Assembly: GCF_014898155.1 (NCBI RefSeq)
Contig: NZ_CP062938.1
Location: 2,604,001 to 2,668,000, forward strand
DNA from: Bifidobacterium eulemuris
Lineage (GTDB): Bacteria; Actinomycetota; Actinomycetes; Actinomycetales; Bifidobacteriaceae
Direction: 5' to 3'
DNA: 64,000 bases
Positions within the stretch are counted from its first letter, which is position 1; every line of letters starts with the position of its first letter. Positions 45,828-55,300 of this stretch are shown here, one piece after another. The translations under genes and the position numbers were made by a program. Below the pieces are notes generated by a model, which was given only the letters and a program-made list of their open reading frames with translations, searched no databases and was not told the DNA's origin.

Positions 45828-48800
45828 CGTTTGTGAATTATCTGGAGGAACGCTTCCGTGCGTTCATCGCAGCGGCACACGATGGTCGGGTGCCTTACCA
45901 GTGGCAGATCCGCACGATGCGCATGATTGCAGAACATGGTCGTTGGCCTGACAGAATCGTAGCGCCTACGGCTTCGGGCAAAACCTGTGTGATCGACATT
46001 CATGTGTTTTTGAACGCGATGGCTGGATTGCAAGAGGACAAGCAGTCGCCAGAAGATATGCACAATGACGCGAACGAACCGTCATTGCAAAAACTGCCGA
46101 GAAGACTGGCGCTGACGGTAAATAGGCGCTCTCTGGTCGATGATCAATATGAAGAGGCGTTGGCGTTGCAACGGAGGATATTGGATTCCGACAAGGATGA
46201 TGCGCTATATGAGTTTCGATGCGGTTTGGAATCCCGCGCCGGTGCTGGTAAAGATGCTTTGCCGAAGATTGAAGATGACCAGCGTGCCTTGTCCACATTG
46301 ATTGCCGTTGAGCTGCGTGGAGGACTGGGATCCAACGCGCAGCGGCGTGAATGGCGGTATTATCCTCAGACTTGCGCTGTGATTTGCGCGACGCCGGATA
46401 TGTTTGGCAGCCGTTTGCTGTTTCGGGGATATGGCACTAGTCGTGCCATGCGGCCGATGGAGGCGGGCGAGCTGGCATACGATACTGTGCTCGTCGCTGA
46501 CGAAGCGCATCTCAGTCGGCAATTGCTGGAAACTGCGCGGCAAGTATCGCGAATTGAGTCGTTCTCCTCCGACGACACTGTGCGTTCATGCGTTTCGCCG
46601 CTGCAAGTGGTGGAGACGACCGCTACTCCGTCCTCCGCGGAGGATCACGCGGATGACATCATTAGCGTTGGTGTGGAGAGTGCGGACTTTACCGTGGACA
46701 CGGACCTTGCTCGGCGCCTTGGTGCTTCATATAGTGTCGATGATTCCGGAGTGCTTGAGCGGTGTTCGAAGCGTATAACTGTTGATTGTTCTGCGTTGAA
46801 AGAGCAAGAGAAAATCAACAACATCGTCGATTGTTGCGAGGAACTTATCGCCAATCATGCCGATCAGACGGCGGATGGTCTGCCCAATATCGTGGGCTGT
46901 GTGGTGAACACCGTTTCAACCGCGCAGAAAGTGAAGAAAGAACTGGAAAAGCGGTTGAAAGGGGATGAAAGCAAGGGAACAATACAGAGCTATGTCGGTC
47001 CTATGCGGCCGTATGACAAAGAACAAGTAGCGGCATCGTTCCATGACACGTTTGCTGAGAAAAGCTCAGCCCAAGCGCCCTGCTGCATCATCGGCACGCA
47101 AACGCTGGAAGTGGGTGTGGATGTCGACTTCGCGGATATGGTTACGGAACTTGCTCCCGCCAGTGCGTTGGCCCAACGTGCGGGACGTGTTAATCGCCGT
47201 GGATTACGCGAGTTGTCACATATCTACGTATATGGATTAAGCGATAAGGCGTCTTCGACTGACCGAGAGAAAAATGCTCGGCCCTACACTGTGGAAGAAC
47301 TGGATGAGTCCCGGAAGTGGATTGACAAGCTGCCAGTTCTGGAAGATGATCATGAATTCAGTGCCTGGGCAATACGTGAGGCCGAGGAACGAGGCAATCC
47401 CGTCCCTGTGAGCAAGCCCTCTCGATTGTTGTATCAGCGTCTGGAATCATGGGATGTCGAGAATCTGTCTCATACGGATGAGGATTTGTTCGCTGACTGT
47501 TCGATCGGCGAGCTTCAACAGACTCCCTCGGATATCAATCTCTGGCTTCGTGACAGTTTGGATCAGGATATTGCTCCGTCTGTGGGCATTGTTGTGCGTG
47601 ATCTTCCTTGGGATGATGCGGTTGCCGCGGAATTGATTGGACTGGCCGCTCCGATGGACAGTGAGATTTTCCCGGTCCGCAGTTGGGCGCAGTTGTCGAA
47701 CCGCACTAATTCGCTGAGATCATACTTGGAAGAGAACGAAGATGAATATCAGCCAATCCGAATGCAGAATGCGATTGGAGAGATTGAACTTCATCATCGT
47801 CGAATCTTCCGGTATCGCGCTTCGGCAAACGCCAGCGCACGCGTTGCTGTCTTTACCAATCAGCAGGAGTTCGATATATCACAGTCTGGCTGCGTGGAAC
47901 CTGGTGATGTGTTCATAGTGGATTCCTATGCACCCTTGTTTAGCGATGCTGAATATCCTGTTTTTGATCCGAAAGACAAGGGAGGCAGCCCAACCGAAGA
48001 CGTGCTAAATCGCTGCAATGGTGATTGGAATGGGATGGATAAAGCATCTCAATCAATCAAACAACAAGATCTGGTGGTCGTACGTGTTGACCGGACTGTG
48101 AGGAATTCGGCCAGCGAAGCCGCAGAGAATCTCCGCATGCAGCTGGATGATATTCAGCAGTACATGGAACAGGGGAGGGTTTCCTCTGAGAAACTTGATG
48201 AGAAGCAACGTGAAATTCCTTCTCTGATCCAAAGACTATTGAACGCCATTATGCAGTCGCAATCTCAAGCGGCCAATGAGTTGACCATGGCTGATTATCT
48301 TGTTGACGATGGCGAACATGAAACCGAGCATGTGGATACGGTGACATATGCCAAGCGCCATTCACTGTCGTGTCATGATGTGTATTGGTTTGCGTTGCGT
48401 AGCGATGCGGCGCTGACAGGTAACGAGCTGTCGCAGGAATCTTCTTCTGTACGGCAGAAGGATGTCGACTTGCACGGTGTCGACTTGCACGGTGTCGACT
48501 TGCATGGACCTGAAGGGCATCAGCGGTATGTGGCGAATCGTGCTCAGGCCATTGCCGAGCAGATTGGTTTGCGGGAGCTGGAAAGCTTGTTCTTCAGAGC
48601 CGGTTTATACCATGACGAAGGGAAGAAGGATAAGCGTTTTCAGAATCTTCTGCAACATGGAGAGCTGGAAAATTCTGGAGACGATAAGGTTCTCGCCAAA
48701 AGTGGCTTTTCATCATGGAAAGGCGAACGTCAATTCCGCGAGGCTAATCAGTTGCGTGGATGGCGGCACGAGCAGCGGTCCGTGGCGGAGTTTCTGACTG

Positions 48801-49132
48801 CCCGGGACAATGGCGAAATCGAATCTGTTGTGTGCGAAACTGAGTCAGCCGTTGAACTTGTCGAGCGTCTGATTGGTACGTCTCATGGACATGGACGTTC
48901 CTCCTTCAAACACGCGACGGACTTCTTGTTGCCTCAGCAGTACGGCGAACCTTCCGAGGAACAACAGGAACGGCGGGAACAACTGTTGAAACACTCCCGG
49001 GAATTGTTCGATCAGGGAGGATGGGAGTCCCTGATCGATCGGACCAATCATCGCTATGGCTTCTGGGGCATGGCTTACCTCGAATCATTGTTGCGTGCCG
49101 CCGATATTACGGTGTCGAAGGAAGGACGCTGA
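45815..49132 (+). CDS. cas3: Type I-G Cas3 helicase-nuclease, HD domain at the C-terminus
   Basis: Protein of 1105 residues. An SF2 helicase comes first: Walker A PTASGKT (51-57), DEAH box (229-232) and motif VI QRAGRVNRR (from 454). The HD nuclease is C-terminal, with His933-Asp934 in LYHDEGKKDKRF. Helicase-then-HD order is the type I-G arrangement, opposite to most Cas3 proteins. Just before the HD domain, residues 884-898 are three exact copies of VDLHG from a 15-bp tandem repeat, so the linker length may vary between strains. It unwinds and degrades target DNA after Cascade binding. The frame is intact. Confidence 0.95.
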   Translation: MAEITFVNYLEERFRAFIAAAHDGRVPYQWQIRTMRMIAEHGRWPDRIVAPTASGKTCVIDIHVFLNAMAGLQEDKQSPEDMHNDANEPSLQKLPRRLALTVNRRSLVDDQYEEALALQRRILDSDKDDALYEFRCGLESRAGAGKDALPKIEDDQRALSTLIAVELRGGLGSNAQRREWRYYPQTCAVICATPDMFGSRLLFRGYGTSRAMRPMEAGELAYDTVLVADEAHLSRQLLETARQVSRIESFSSDDTVRSCVSPLQVVETTATPSSAEDHADDIISVGVESADFTVDTDLARRLGASYSVDDSGVLERCSKRITVDCSALKEQEKINNIVDCCEELIANHADQTADGLPNIVGCVVNTVSTAQKVKKELEKRLKGDESKGTIQSYVGPMRPYDKEQVAASFHDTFAEKSSAQAPCCIIGTQTLEVGVDVDFADMVTELAPASALAQRAGRVNRRGLRELSHIYVYGLSDKASSTDREKNARPYTVEELDESRKWIDKLPVLEDDHEFSAWAIREAEERGNPVPVSKPSRLLYQRLESWDVENLSHTDEDLFADCSIGELQQTPSDINLWLRDSLDQDIAPSVGIVVRDLPWDDAVAAELIGLAAPMDSEIFPVRSWAQLSNRTNSLRSYLEENEDEYQPIRMQNAIGEIELHHRRIFRYRASANASARVAVFTNQQEFDISQSGCVEPGDVFIVDSYAPLFSDAEYPVFDPKDKGGSPTEDVLNRCNGDWNGMDKASQSIKQQDLVVVRVDRTVRNSASEAAENLRMQLDDIQQYMEQGRVSSEKLDEKQREIPSLIQRLLNAIMQSQSQAANELTMADYLVDDGEHETEHVDTVTYAKRHSLSCHDVYWFALRSDAALTGNELSQESSSVRQKDVDLHGVDLHGVDLHGPEGHQRYVANRAQAIAEQIGLRELESLFFRAGLYHDEGKKDKRFQNLLQHGELENSGDDKVLAKSGFSSWKGERQFREANQLRGWRHEQRSVAEFLTARDNGEIESVVCETESAVELVERLIGTSHGHGRSSFKHATDFLLPQQYGEPSEEQQERREQLLKHSRELFDQGGWESLIDRTNHRYGFWGMAYLESLLRAADITVSKEGR

Positions 49133-49136
49133 GACC

Positions 49137-50183
49137 ATGAGTGAACTCGTATTGCCGGTGGATGTCCATGATGCTTTTGACCATCTGATGTTGGTTGGTC
49201 TTGCATCCATTCTTGAGGATTCATGGCATGAAACATGCTTGTTGCGTTGGCGGGACTTTCGCTCGGCGGAAATAAGTGCTGACCGGGCTTTTACGCCGGA
49301 TGATGTGGCGCAAGTCGTCAGCGATCATGCCAAACGATGGGCTCAATCTCCTTGGCTCCGCGCAAAAGGGAACTACACGGCGGACAACAAAGAATCCTCG
49401 ATTCATGCCACGCTTTCTCCGAGATTAAGCGGCTTGTCCGAATCAGGTGGCTGGTCCAAGCTCCAGAGGGATCGGCATGAGGTGATTGACGCACTGCAGA
49501 CGGTCGGCGACAGAAGATATGTAGGCGCTTTGGGCGAACCATCGTATTGGTCGGGAAGAGGAAGCAACAAACAGCTGCAATCTGATTCTGGCGCATCCCG
49601 ATGGGAAATGGTAACGCGAAACAAAGGACAGGAATTCGTTGGAGGACGTTTGCTGCCGTTATCGCATGTCGTGGCGGATTTTTCGGTAGACCGAATCCGT
49701 GACGGTTTGCTGGGCAATCTGACAAAAGACGAACTCAACTCCGATAAAAGCGATAGCCGTACGGCCACGGGGCTGCATCGTCCACAAGCGACCGATAACG
49801 CTCGCGCATGGTGCGCTTTGATGGGCGTCGCTGCTTTTCCTCATATGGTTACAACGTCCACTAAAAATCGTGATGCAACTGCTGGACTTATGCAGATGGC
49901 AGGGAAGCGGCGATTTGCTGTTCTTCCGGTTTGCGATAGCCCTTGGACGTTGTCGAAGTACAGGTCGGTTGTGCGTAGTGCCGCTATGGTGCGTGCAGGA
50001 ACCGAACTGGTGGATCGCGGTGTCTTGCTTAGCGGCCATACCGAAGAAGGGATTTCTATTTCGAACGGGTGGTTGAAAGAAAAAGGCGTTGTGGCATGTG
50101 TTGTGTTTAAGCAATATATGTCAGACAATGCCAGTGCTCCGGAACGCTGGCTGGAAAGAGGACAATTGTACTCCGTCTCATAG
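49137..50183 (+). CDS. csb3: Type I-G large-subunit protein Csb3 (Cas8-type)
   Basis: Protein of 348 residues at the position where I-G loci carry the large-subunit gene, resembling the Csb3 family first named in Bifidobacterium animalis. Readable stretches are LPVDVHDAFDHLMLVGLASILED at the start and YVGALGEPSYWSG. The large subunit recognises the PAM and recruits Cas3. The ATG lies 4 bp after the cas3 stop. Assignment is by context and recalled family features; sequence divergence of Cas8 proteins makes it less certain than the other cas genes. Confidence 0.82.
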   Translation: MSELVLPVDVHDAFDHLMLVGLASILEDSWHETCLLRWRDFRSAEISADRAFTPDDVAQVVSDHAKRWAQSPWLRAKGNYTADNKESSIHATLSPRLSGLSESGGWSKLQRDRHEVIDALQTVGDRRYVGALGEPSYWSGRGSNKQLQSDSGASRWEMVTRNKGQEFVGGRLLPLSHVVADFSVDRIRDGLLGNLTKDELNSDKSDSRTATGLHRPQATDNARAWCALMGVAAFPHMVTTSTKNRDATAGLMQMAGKRRFAVLPVCDSPWTLSKYRSVVRSAAMVRAGTELVDRGVLLSGHTEEGISISNGWLKEKGVVACVVFKQYMSDNASAPERWLERGQLYSVS

Positions 50184-50221
50184 TGGATGCGGGTTATGCG
50201 CCAATCAACAAAGGAATGCCC

Positions 50222-51814
50222 ATGAATGATGAAGATCCCATCCCCATCAGTCTTGTTGCCAATTACATATTCTGTCCGCGTCGTGCGTGGTTGGAATCTG
50301 TCGGGGAATCTATTGATTCTGAGCAGATGGCGCATGGGTTTTATGATCATCGCAAGGTTGATAGAACTGGTGGCGCGTCGGATGCTGATGCTTTTCATGC
50401 GGTGAATGTCAGACATGAGGAATGGGGCATATCAGGCAAATTGGATGCGGCTCAGATGACTGACGATGGCGTGGTCATTCGCGAATACAAGGCGACGCCG
50501 GTGAAACGTGCCATGACTGTCACTGAAGCAATGCGCATACAGCTTGCATTGCAGGCATCTTGCCTGAATGATATGGGGTATCGGGTTGCAGGTACAGAAA
50601 TATTTTTCACCACGCATCATCGTCGAGTGGAAGTGGATTTGAACGAAGATGACTATGCCGCAGCGAAGCAAGCAGTTGACGAGACGCGAGCTCTGATTAA
50701 TTCGGATACCGCCCCTGATCCTTTGGAAGATGATCCTCGCTGTATGCGTTGCTCTCATGTGGGGATCTGCCTGCCGGAAGAACGAAAACTATGCGCGGTG
50801 ACCCGACGGATCGTGGTGTCTTCTCCGGATAATCAAGTTACCCATCTCACGACGCCTGGAGCGAAGGCTTTCAGTAGAGCGGGACGCATGGTGGTATTCA
50901 AGGAAGGTGAAGAGTTGGCCTCCGTTCCTCTGGATTCCATCCAAGGCTTGCAAATACACGGGAACACGGATCTTTCCAGTGGCTTAATTCGAGAGCTTAT
51001 GTGGCGTGACATTCCTATTATGTGGTGCAGTGGCAGTGGTCGTTTATATGGTTGGTCGGTGCCCTCATATGGCCCCAATGGTGCACAGCGAGTGGAACAG
51101 CATGTGGCATCCCATGAAGGTCGGCTCGGCCTTGCACGTGAATTTATCGCAGCTAAAATTCGTAATCAGACCGTGCTGCTGCGTAGATCCGACCGAGATA
51201 ATCCTGCATTAGAACAAATGCGACGCATTGAACGGCAGGTGGAGAATACGAATCGATGGCAAGACGTGTTGGGATTGGAAGGTGAAGCAGCCTCTCTGTA
51301 TTTCTCGCAGTTTGGATGCCTTATAAAGCCAGAGAAACGTGCCGATTGGGTTTGGACAGCGAGAATGCGTCGCCCAGCTCCGGACCCTCTTAATGCATTG
51401 CTTGACTACGCTTACACATTACTGCTTTCTGATTGCGTGAGGGCGATCGTCGCCTGTGGCTTAGACGCTCATGCCGGTTTTCTTCACAGTAGCAATCGTA
51501 ATAAACCCGCGTTGGCTCTGGATTTGATGGAAGAGTTTCGAGCGCCTATCGCGGATTCAGTGGTGCAGACCGTTGTGAATAATGGTGAAGTGCGTGCGTC
51601 GGGATTTGTTCATTCACTTGGCTCAACTCGCATGGATGATAATACGCGTAAGGCTCTCGTCAAAGCATATGAGCGACGTATGGAGACGGAACTGACCCAC
51701 CCGATGTTTGGATATAAGGCGTCATGGCGACGAATCGTAGAGATTCAAGCGCGGATGATTTTGGGATATCTTGATGGCTCGCAAGCACGGTATAAAGGCA
51801 TACGTATTCGGTAG
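50222..51814 (+). CDS. cas4-cas1: Cas4-Cas1 fusion, adaptation integrase
   Basis: Fusion of 530 residues, typical of type I-G. The Cas4 part has an N-terminal Cys18 (NYIFCPRRAW), PD-(D/E)xK residues (GKLDAAQ and REYKA) and the cysteine cluster CMRCSHVGICLPEERKLC for an Fe-S centre. The Cas1 part carries the metal-binding residues in LEGEAASLYF, HAGFLH and LDLMEEFR. Cas4 trims prespacers and selects the PAM, and Cas1 integrates. The start follows AAAGGAATGCCC; a GTG overlapping the csb3 stop is a less likely start. Confidence 0.96.
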   Translation: MNDEDPIPISLVANYIFCPRRAWLESVGESIDSEQMAHGFYDHRKVDRTGGASDADAFHAVNVRHEEWGISGKLDAAQMTDDGVVIREYKATPVKRAMTVTEAMRIQLALQASCLNDMGYRVAGTEIFFTTHHRRVEVDLNEDDYAAAKQAVDETRALINSDTAPDPLEDDPRCMRCSHVGICLPEERKLCAVTRRIVVSSPDNQVTHLTTPGAKAFSRAGRMVVFKEGEELASVPLDSIQGLQIHGNTDLSSGLIRELMWRDIPIMWCSGSGRLYGWSVPSYGPNGAQRVEQHVASHEGRLGLAREFIAAKIRNQTVLLRRSDRDNPALEQMRRIERQVENTNRWQDVLGLEGEAASLYFSQFGCLIKPEKRADWVWTARMRRPAPDPLNALLDYAYTLLLSDCVRAIVACGLDAHAGFLHSSNRNKPALALDLMEEFRAPIADSVVQTVVNNGEVRASGFVHSLGSTRMDDNTRKALVKAYERRMETELTHPMFGYKASWRRIVEIQARMILGYLDGSQARYKGIRIR

Positions 51815-51824
51815 GTGAATTGGC

Positions 51825-52121
51825 ATGACAAGTCTGAAGCAGAGCTATCTGGTGGCATATGACATCGCTGAGGATTATCGACGTAATCGTGTAGCTAAAA
51901 TACTGCAAACATGTGGCGAGCGACTGCAATACAGTGTTTTTCTGCTTGAGGTGAGACCCACAAAAATGCTCCGAGTTAGGCAGCAACTTGAATCAGAAAT
52001 GGATCAAAGATTGGATTCGATAATCGTGTGTCCTCTGGGCGCAAGCAGTCAGGCTAGTCAGGAAATGTTGTTCTTGGGAAGGCGAACGTACGAAGACATA
52101 GCCACTCCTACAGTGATTTAG
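51825..52121 (+). CDS. cas2: CRISPR adaptation protein Cas2
   Basis: Cas2 of 98 residues with the ferredoxin-like start SYLVAYDIAEDYRRNRVAKIL (read as YDI plus the R-x-R/K helix), CGERLQYSVFLLEV, and a late strand SIIVCPLG. It bridges two Cas1 dimers in the integrase. It follows cas4-cas1 by 10 bp and precedes the leader, closing the operon. Confidence 0.96.
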   Translation: MTSLKQSYLVAYDIAEDYRRNRVAKILQTCGERLQYSVFLLEVRPTKMLRVRQQLESEMDQRLDSIIVCPLGASSQASQEMLFLGRRTYEDIATPTVI

Positions 52122-52345
52122 CGCCTAGTGTGCTTGAAAAATGACAACTGAAGAGTGTGAATTATCATCGAATATGTTTGCGAGATGTGAATCATCTAGT
52201 CATACGCCGTGAACTGCTCGCAGGTGTCTTTGTGCCCTTCGTGGGACGCTCGTGAGTAATAGGTGTTTCATTGCTGGCTTCTAGATATCCACCTCTCGCG
52301 GATCGACTTAGAACGTCGGTCTTTCCGGTCAGGTAGGATAAAGCG
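52122..52345 (+). promoter_or_regulatory. Leader of the type I-G CRISPR array
   Basis: A 224-bp AT-richer, gene-free stretch between cas2 and the first perfect repeat. It should hold the array promoter and the Cas1-Cas2 docking sequence. I see no unambiguous -35/-10 pair. A short CATTGCTGG resembling the repeat start occurs at about 52270. Confidence 0.75.
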
Positions 52346-55300
52346 ATTGCTGGAGTTTCTACTCCAGCACTTCATTGAGGAAGCTCAAGCACCTACAACG
52401 TGAACAACCCAAGCGAAATTGCTGGAGTTTCTACTCCAGCACTTCATTGAGGACTATAGCAGGCGGCACCGGTCGCCCACTGCTTCTCGAAATTGCTGGA
52501 GTTTCTACTCCAGCACTTCATTGAGGAGTGCAGGACGGTGAGTATTCGACGGACAAGCGCGATTGCTGGAGTTTCTACTCCAGCACTTCATTGAGGAGAC
52601 AATCAGCGCGCCGGATACGATCAGGCCTGTGGTGATTGCTGGAGTTTCTACTCCAGCACTTCATTGAGGAGTAACCTCAAAAACACCGAAGGACAACCGC
52701 AACGCCATTGCTGGAGTTTCTACTCCAGCACTTCATTGAGGAGAATTTGAGATTGTCGGCCCACGAGCGGATCTGACATTGCTGGAGTTTCTACTCCAGC
52801 ACTTCATTGAGGAGACAATCAACGCGCCGGATACGATCAGGCCTGTGGTGATTGCTGGAGTTTCTACTCCAGCACTTCATTGAGGACGTAGCAGCTGACG
52901 ACGGCGCGGTATCGGCCATGAGATTGCTGGAGTTTCTACTCCAGCACTTCATTGAGGATGTATGGCAACGAGGTGCGATCATGCCAAGACAACGATTGCT
53001 GGAGTTTCTACTCCAGCACTTCATTGAGGAAAGGAATATCATCAACAATACCGTGGCGACCTGTCATTGCTGGAGTTTCTACTCCAGCACTTCATTGAGG
53101 ATACGAAACACAGATTTACGCTTGGGTGCAAAACAAATTGCTGGAGTTTCTACTCCAGCACTTCATTGAGGATTTTATATCACCGTCGGTGACGATGAAG
53201 TCAGGTCATTGCTGGAGTTTCTACTCCAGCACTTCATTGAGGATTCCATGCGAGCGTCTCGTACCGGCGATTGAAATAAATTGCTGGAGTTTCTACTCCA
53301 GCACTTCATTGAGGAATCGACATGCTGACCGCCCGCCTGGAGGAGGGCAAATTGCTGGAGTTTCTACTCCAGCACTTCATTGAGGACGGGGTAGCGGATA
53401 CGACATCAGACAGGCCGTGGACGATTGCTGGAGTTTCTACTCCAGCACTTCATTGAGGAAGTGCGAATGGAGATGTCGGCACTTTTGAAGTACAGATTGC
53501 TGGAGTTTCTACTCCAGCACTTCATTGAGGAAATGGCAGTGGACAACGCGACGATCATCAACCGATAATTGCTGGAGTTTCTACTCCAGCACTTCATTGA
53601 GGAGTATACAGCACATTGATTAATGTTTTGCGAAATGCTATTGCTGGAGTTTCTACTCCAGCACTTCATTGAGGATGTTCGACAGGCCGAGCAATGCCAT
53701 GACCTCGCGCGGCACCGGAATTGCTGGAGTTTCTACTCCAGCACTTCATTGAGGAAACGATTACCCGGAATTGGAATCCCCGCGCAGGTGGATTGCTGGA
53801 GTTTCTACTCCAGCACTTCATTGAGGACTTTAGAGCGCCAGCGCTAATGCCGCCAGCCATGACAATTGCTGGAGTTTCTACTCCAGCACTTCATTGAGGA
53901 CGCATCGAACGGTAGGGGCGGTAAGATTTCACGGCGATTGCTGGAGTTTCTACTCCAGCACTTCATTGAGGAGATCCGCAGGCCGACTATCTGGGCGCGG
54001 ATAATTTCATTGCTGGAGTTTCTACTCCAGCACTTCATTGAGGAAAGGTGCATCTCGACGCCGCGCCAACCGACGAGACCAATTGCTGGAGTTTCTACTC
54101 CAGCACTTCATTGAGGAGAAAACTGCTCAAGCTGGGATGTCAACAGCATGTAATTGCTGGAGTTTCTACTCCAGCACTTCATTGAGGAAGTTCCTGCAAG
54201 TACTGGTTGGTGTTGGTGGAGAGATTGCTGGAGTTTCTACTCCAGCACTTCATTGAGGAGGACAATGATGGCACCGTGGGTACCGCGTACACGAAGATTG
54301 CTGGAGTTTCTACTCCAGCACTTCATTGAGGATGATTACGAGGCTTACGCGTGCTTCATGCATGCGATTGCTGGAGTTTCTACTCCAGCACTTCATTGAG
54401 GATGATAGCCGGTTTGATTGTTGTCCGCGTACTGGGCGATTGCTGGAGTTTCTACTCCAGCACTTCATTGAGGATGGAATCCCGCCACACAGGGGCTCGG
54501 CTTGCGTGTGGAATTGCTGGAGTTTCTACTCCAGCACTTCATTGAGGAGTCGAGGAAAAGCGGACCTTCCGTTAGGCAGTGGACCAATTGCTGGAGTTTC
54601 TACTCCAGCACTTCATTGAGGACGCTGTAGTTGAAAGCACCTTAAAAGATGAATTCATATTGCTGGAGTTTCTACTCCAGCACTTCATTGAGGATTGTTA
54701 GCCATTTAAGTCTCCTTATTTTCGGTCGCCGATTGCTGGAGTTTCTACTCCAGCACTTCATTGAGGAGCGAATCGTATTCCACACTGTCGAACGCTTCGG
54801 CGGATTGCTGGAGTTTCTACTCCAGCACTTCATTGAGGATAATCATGGGCAAGCCAGCGACGCAACGCGCGAGGGATTGCTGGAGTTTCTACTCCAGCAC
54901 TTCATTGAGGAGACAATCTGTGAGGACAAGTATGGGACGGAAACGAAATTGCTGGAGTTTCTACTCCAGCACTTCATTGAGGACGGTAATGCCGTCCACC
55001 GACATTCCACCCCTCAAACGGGGCATTGCTGGAGTTTCTACTCCAGCACTTCATTGAGGAAGCACCGACGGCATCCAGGCATGGTGCCTCGACAACGCCG
55101 ATTGCTGGAGTTTCTACTCCAGCACTTCATTGAGGATTGAATGGGTATGCCCGTGCAGGTGCCACATGTCATATTGCTGGAGTTTCTACTCCAGCACTTC
55201 ATTGAGGACTGAACGCGAAGGTCCAGGAGTTCGCGATGGGCAATATTGCTGGAGTTTCTACTCCAGCACTTCATTGAGGAGTAACCTGATGCCACCGGTC

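Noticed and set aside
48464..48508. VDLHG repeats as a frameshift or assembly error in cas3
   Set aside because: Units are 15 bp, so the frame is kept, and the downstream HD domain reads correctly.
52265..52280. CATTGCTGG in the I-G leader as a decayed first repeat
   Set aside because: Only nine bases agree and the following sequence lacks the stem and handle.
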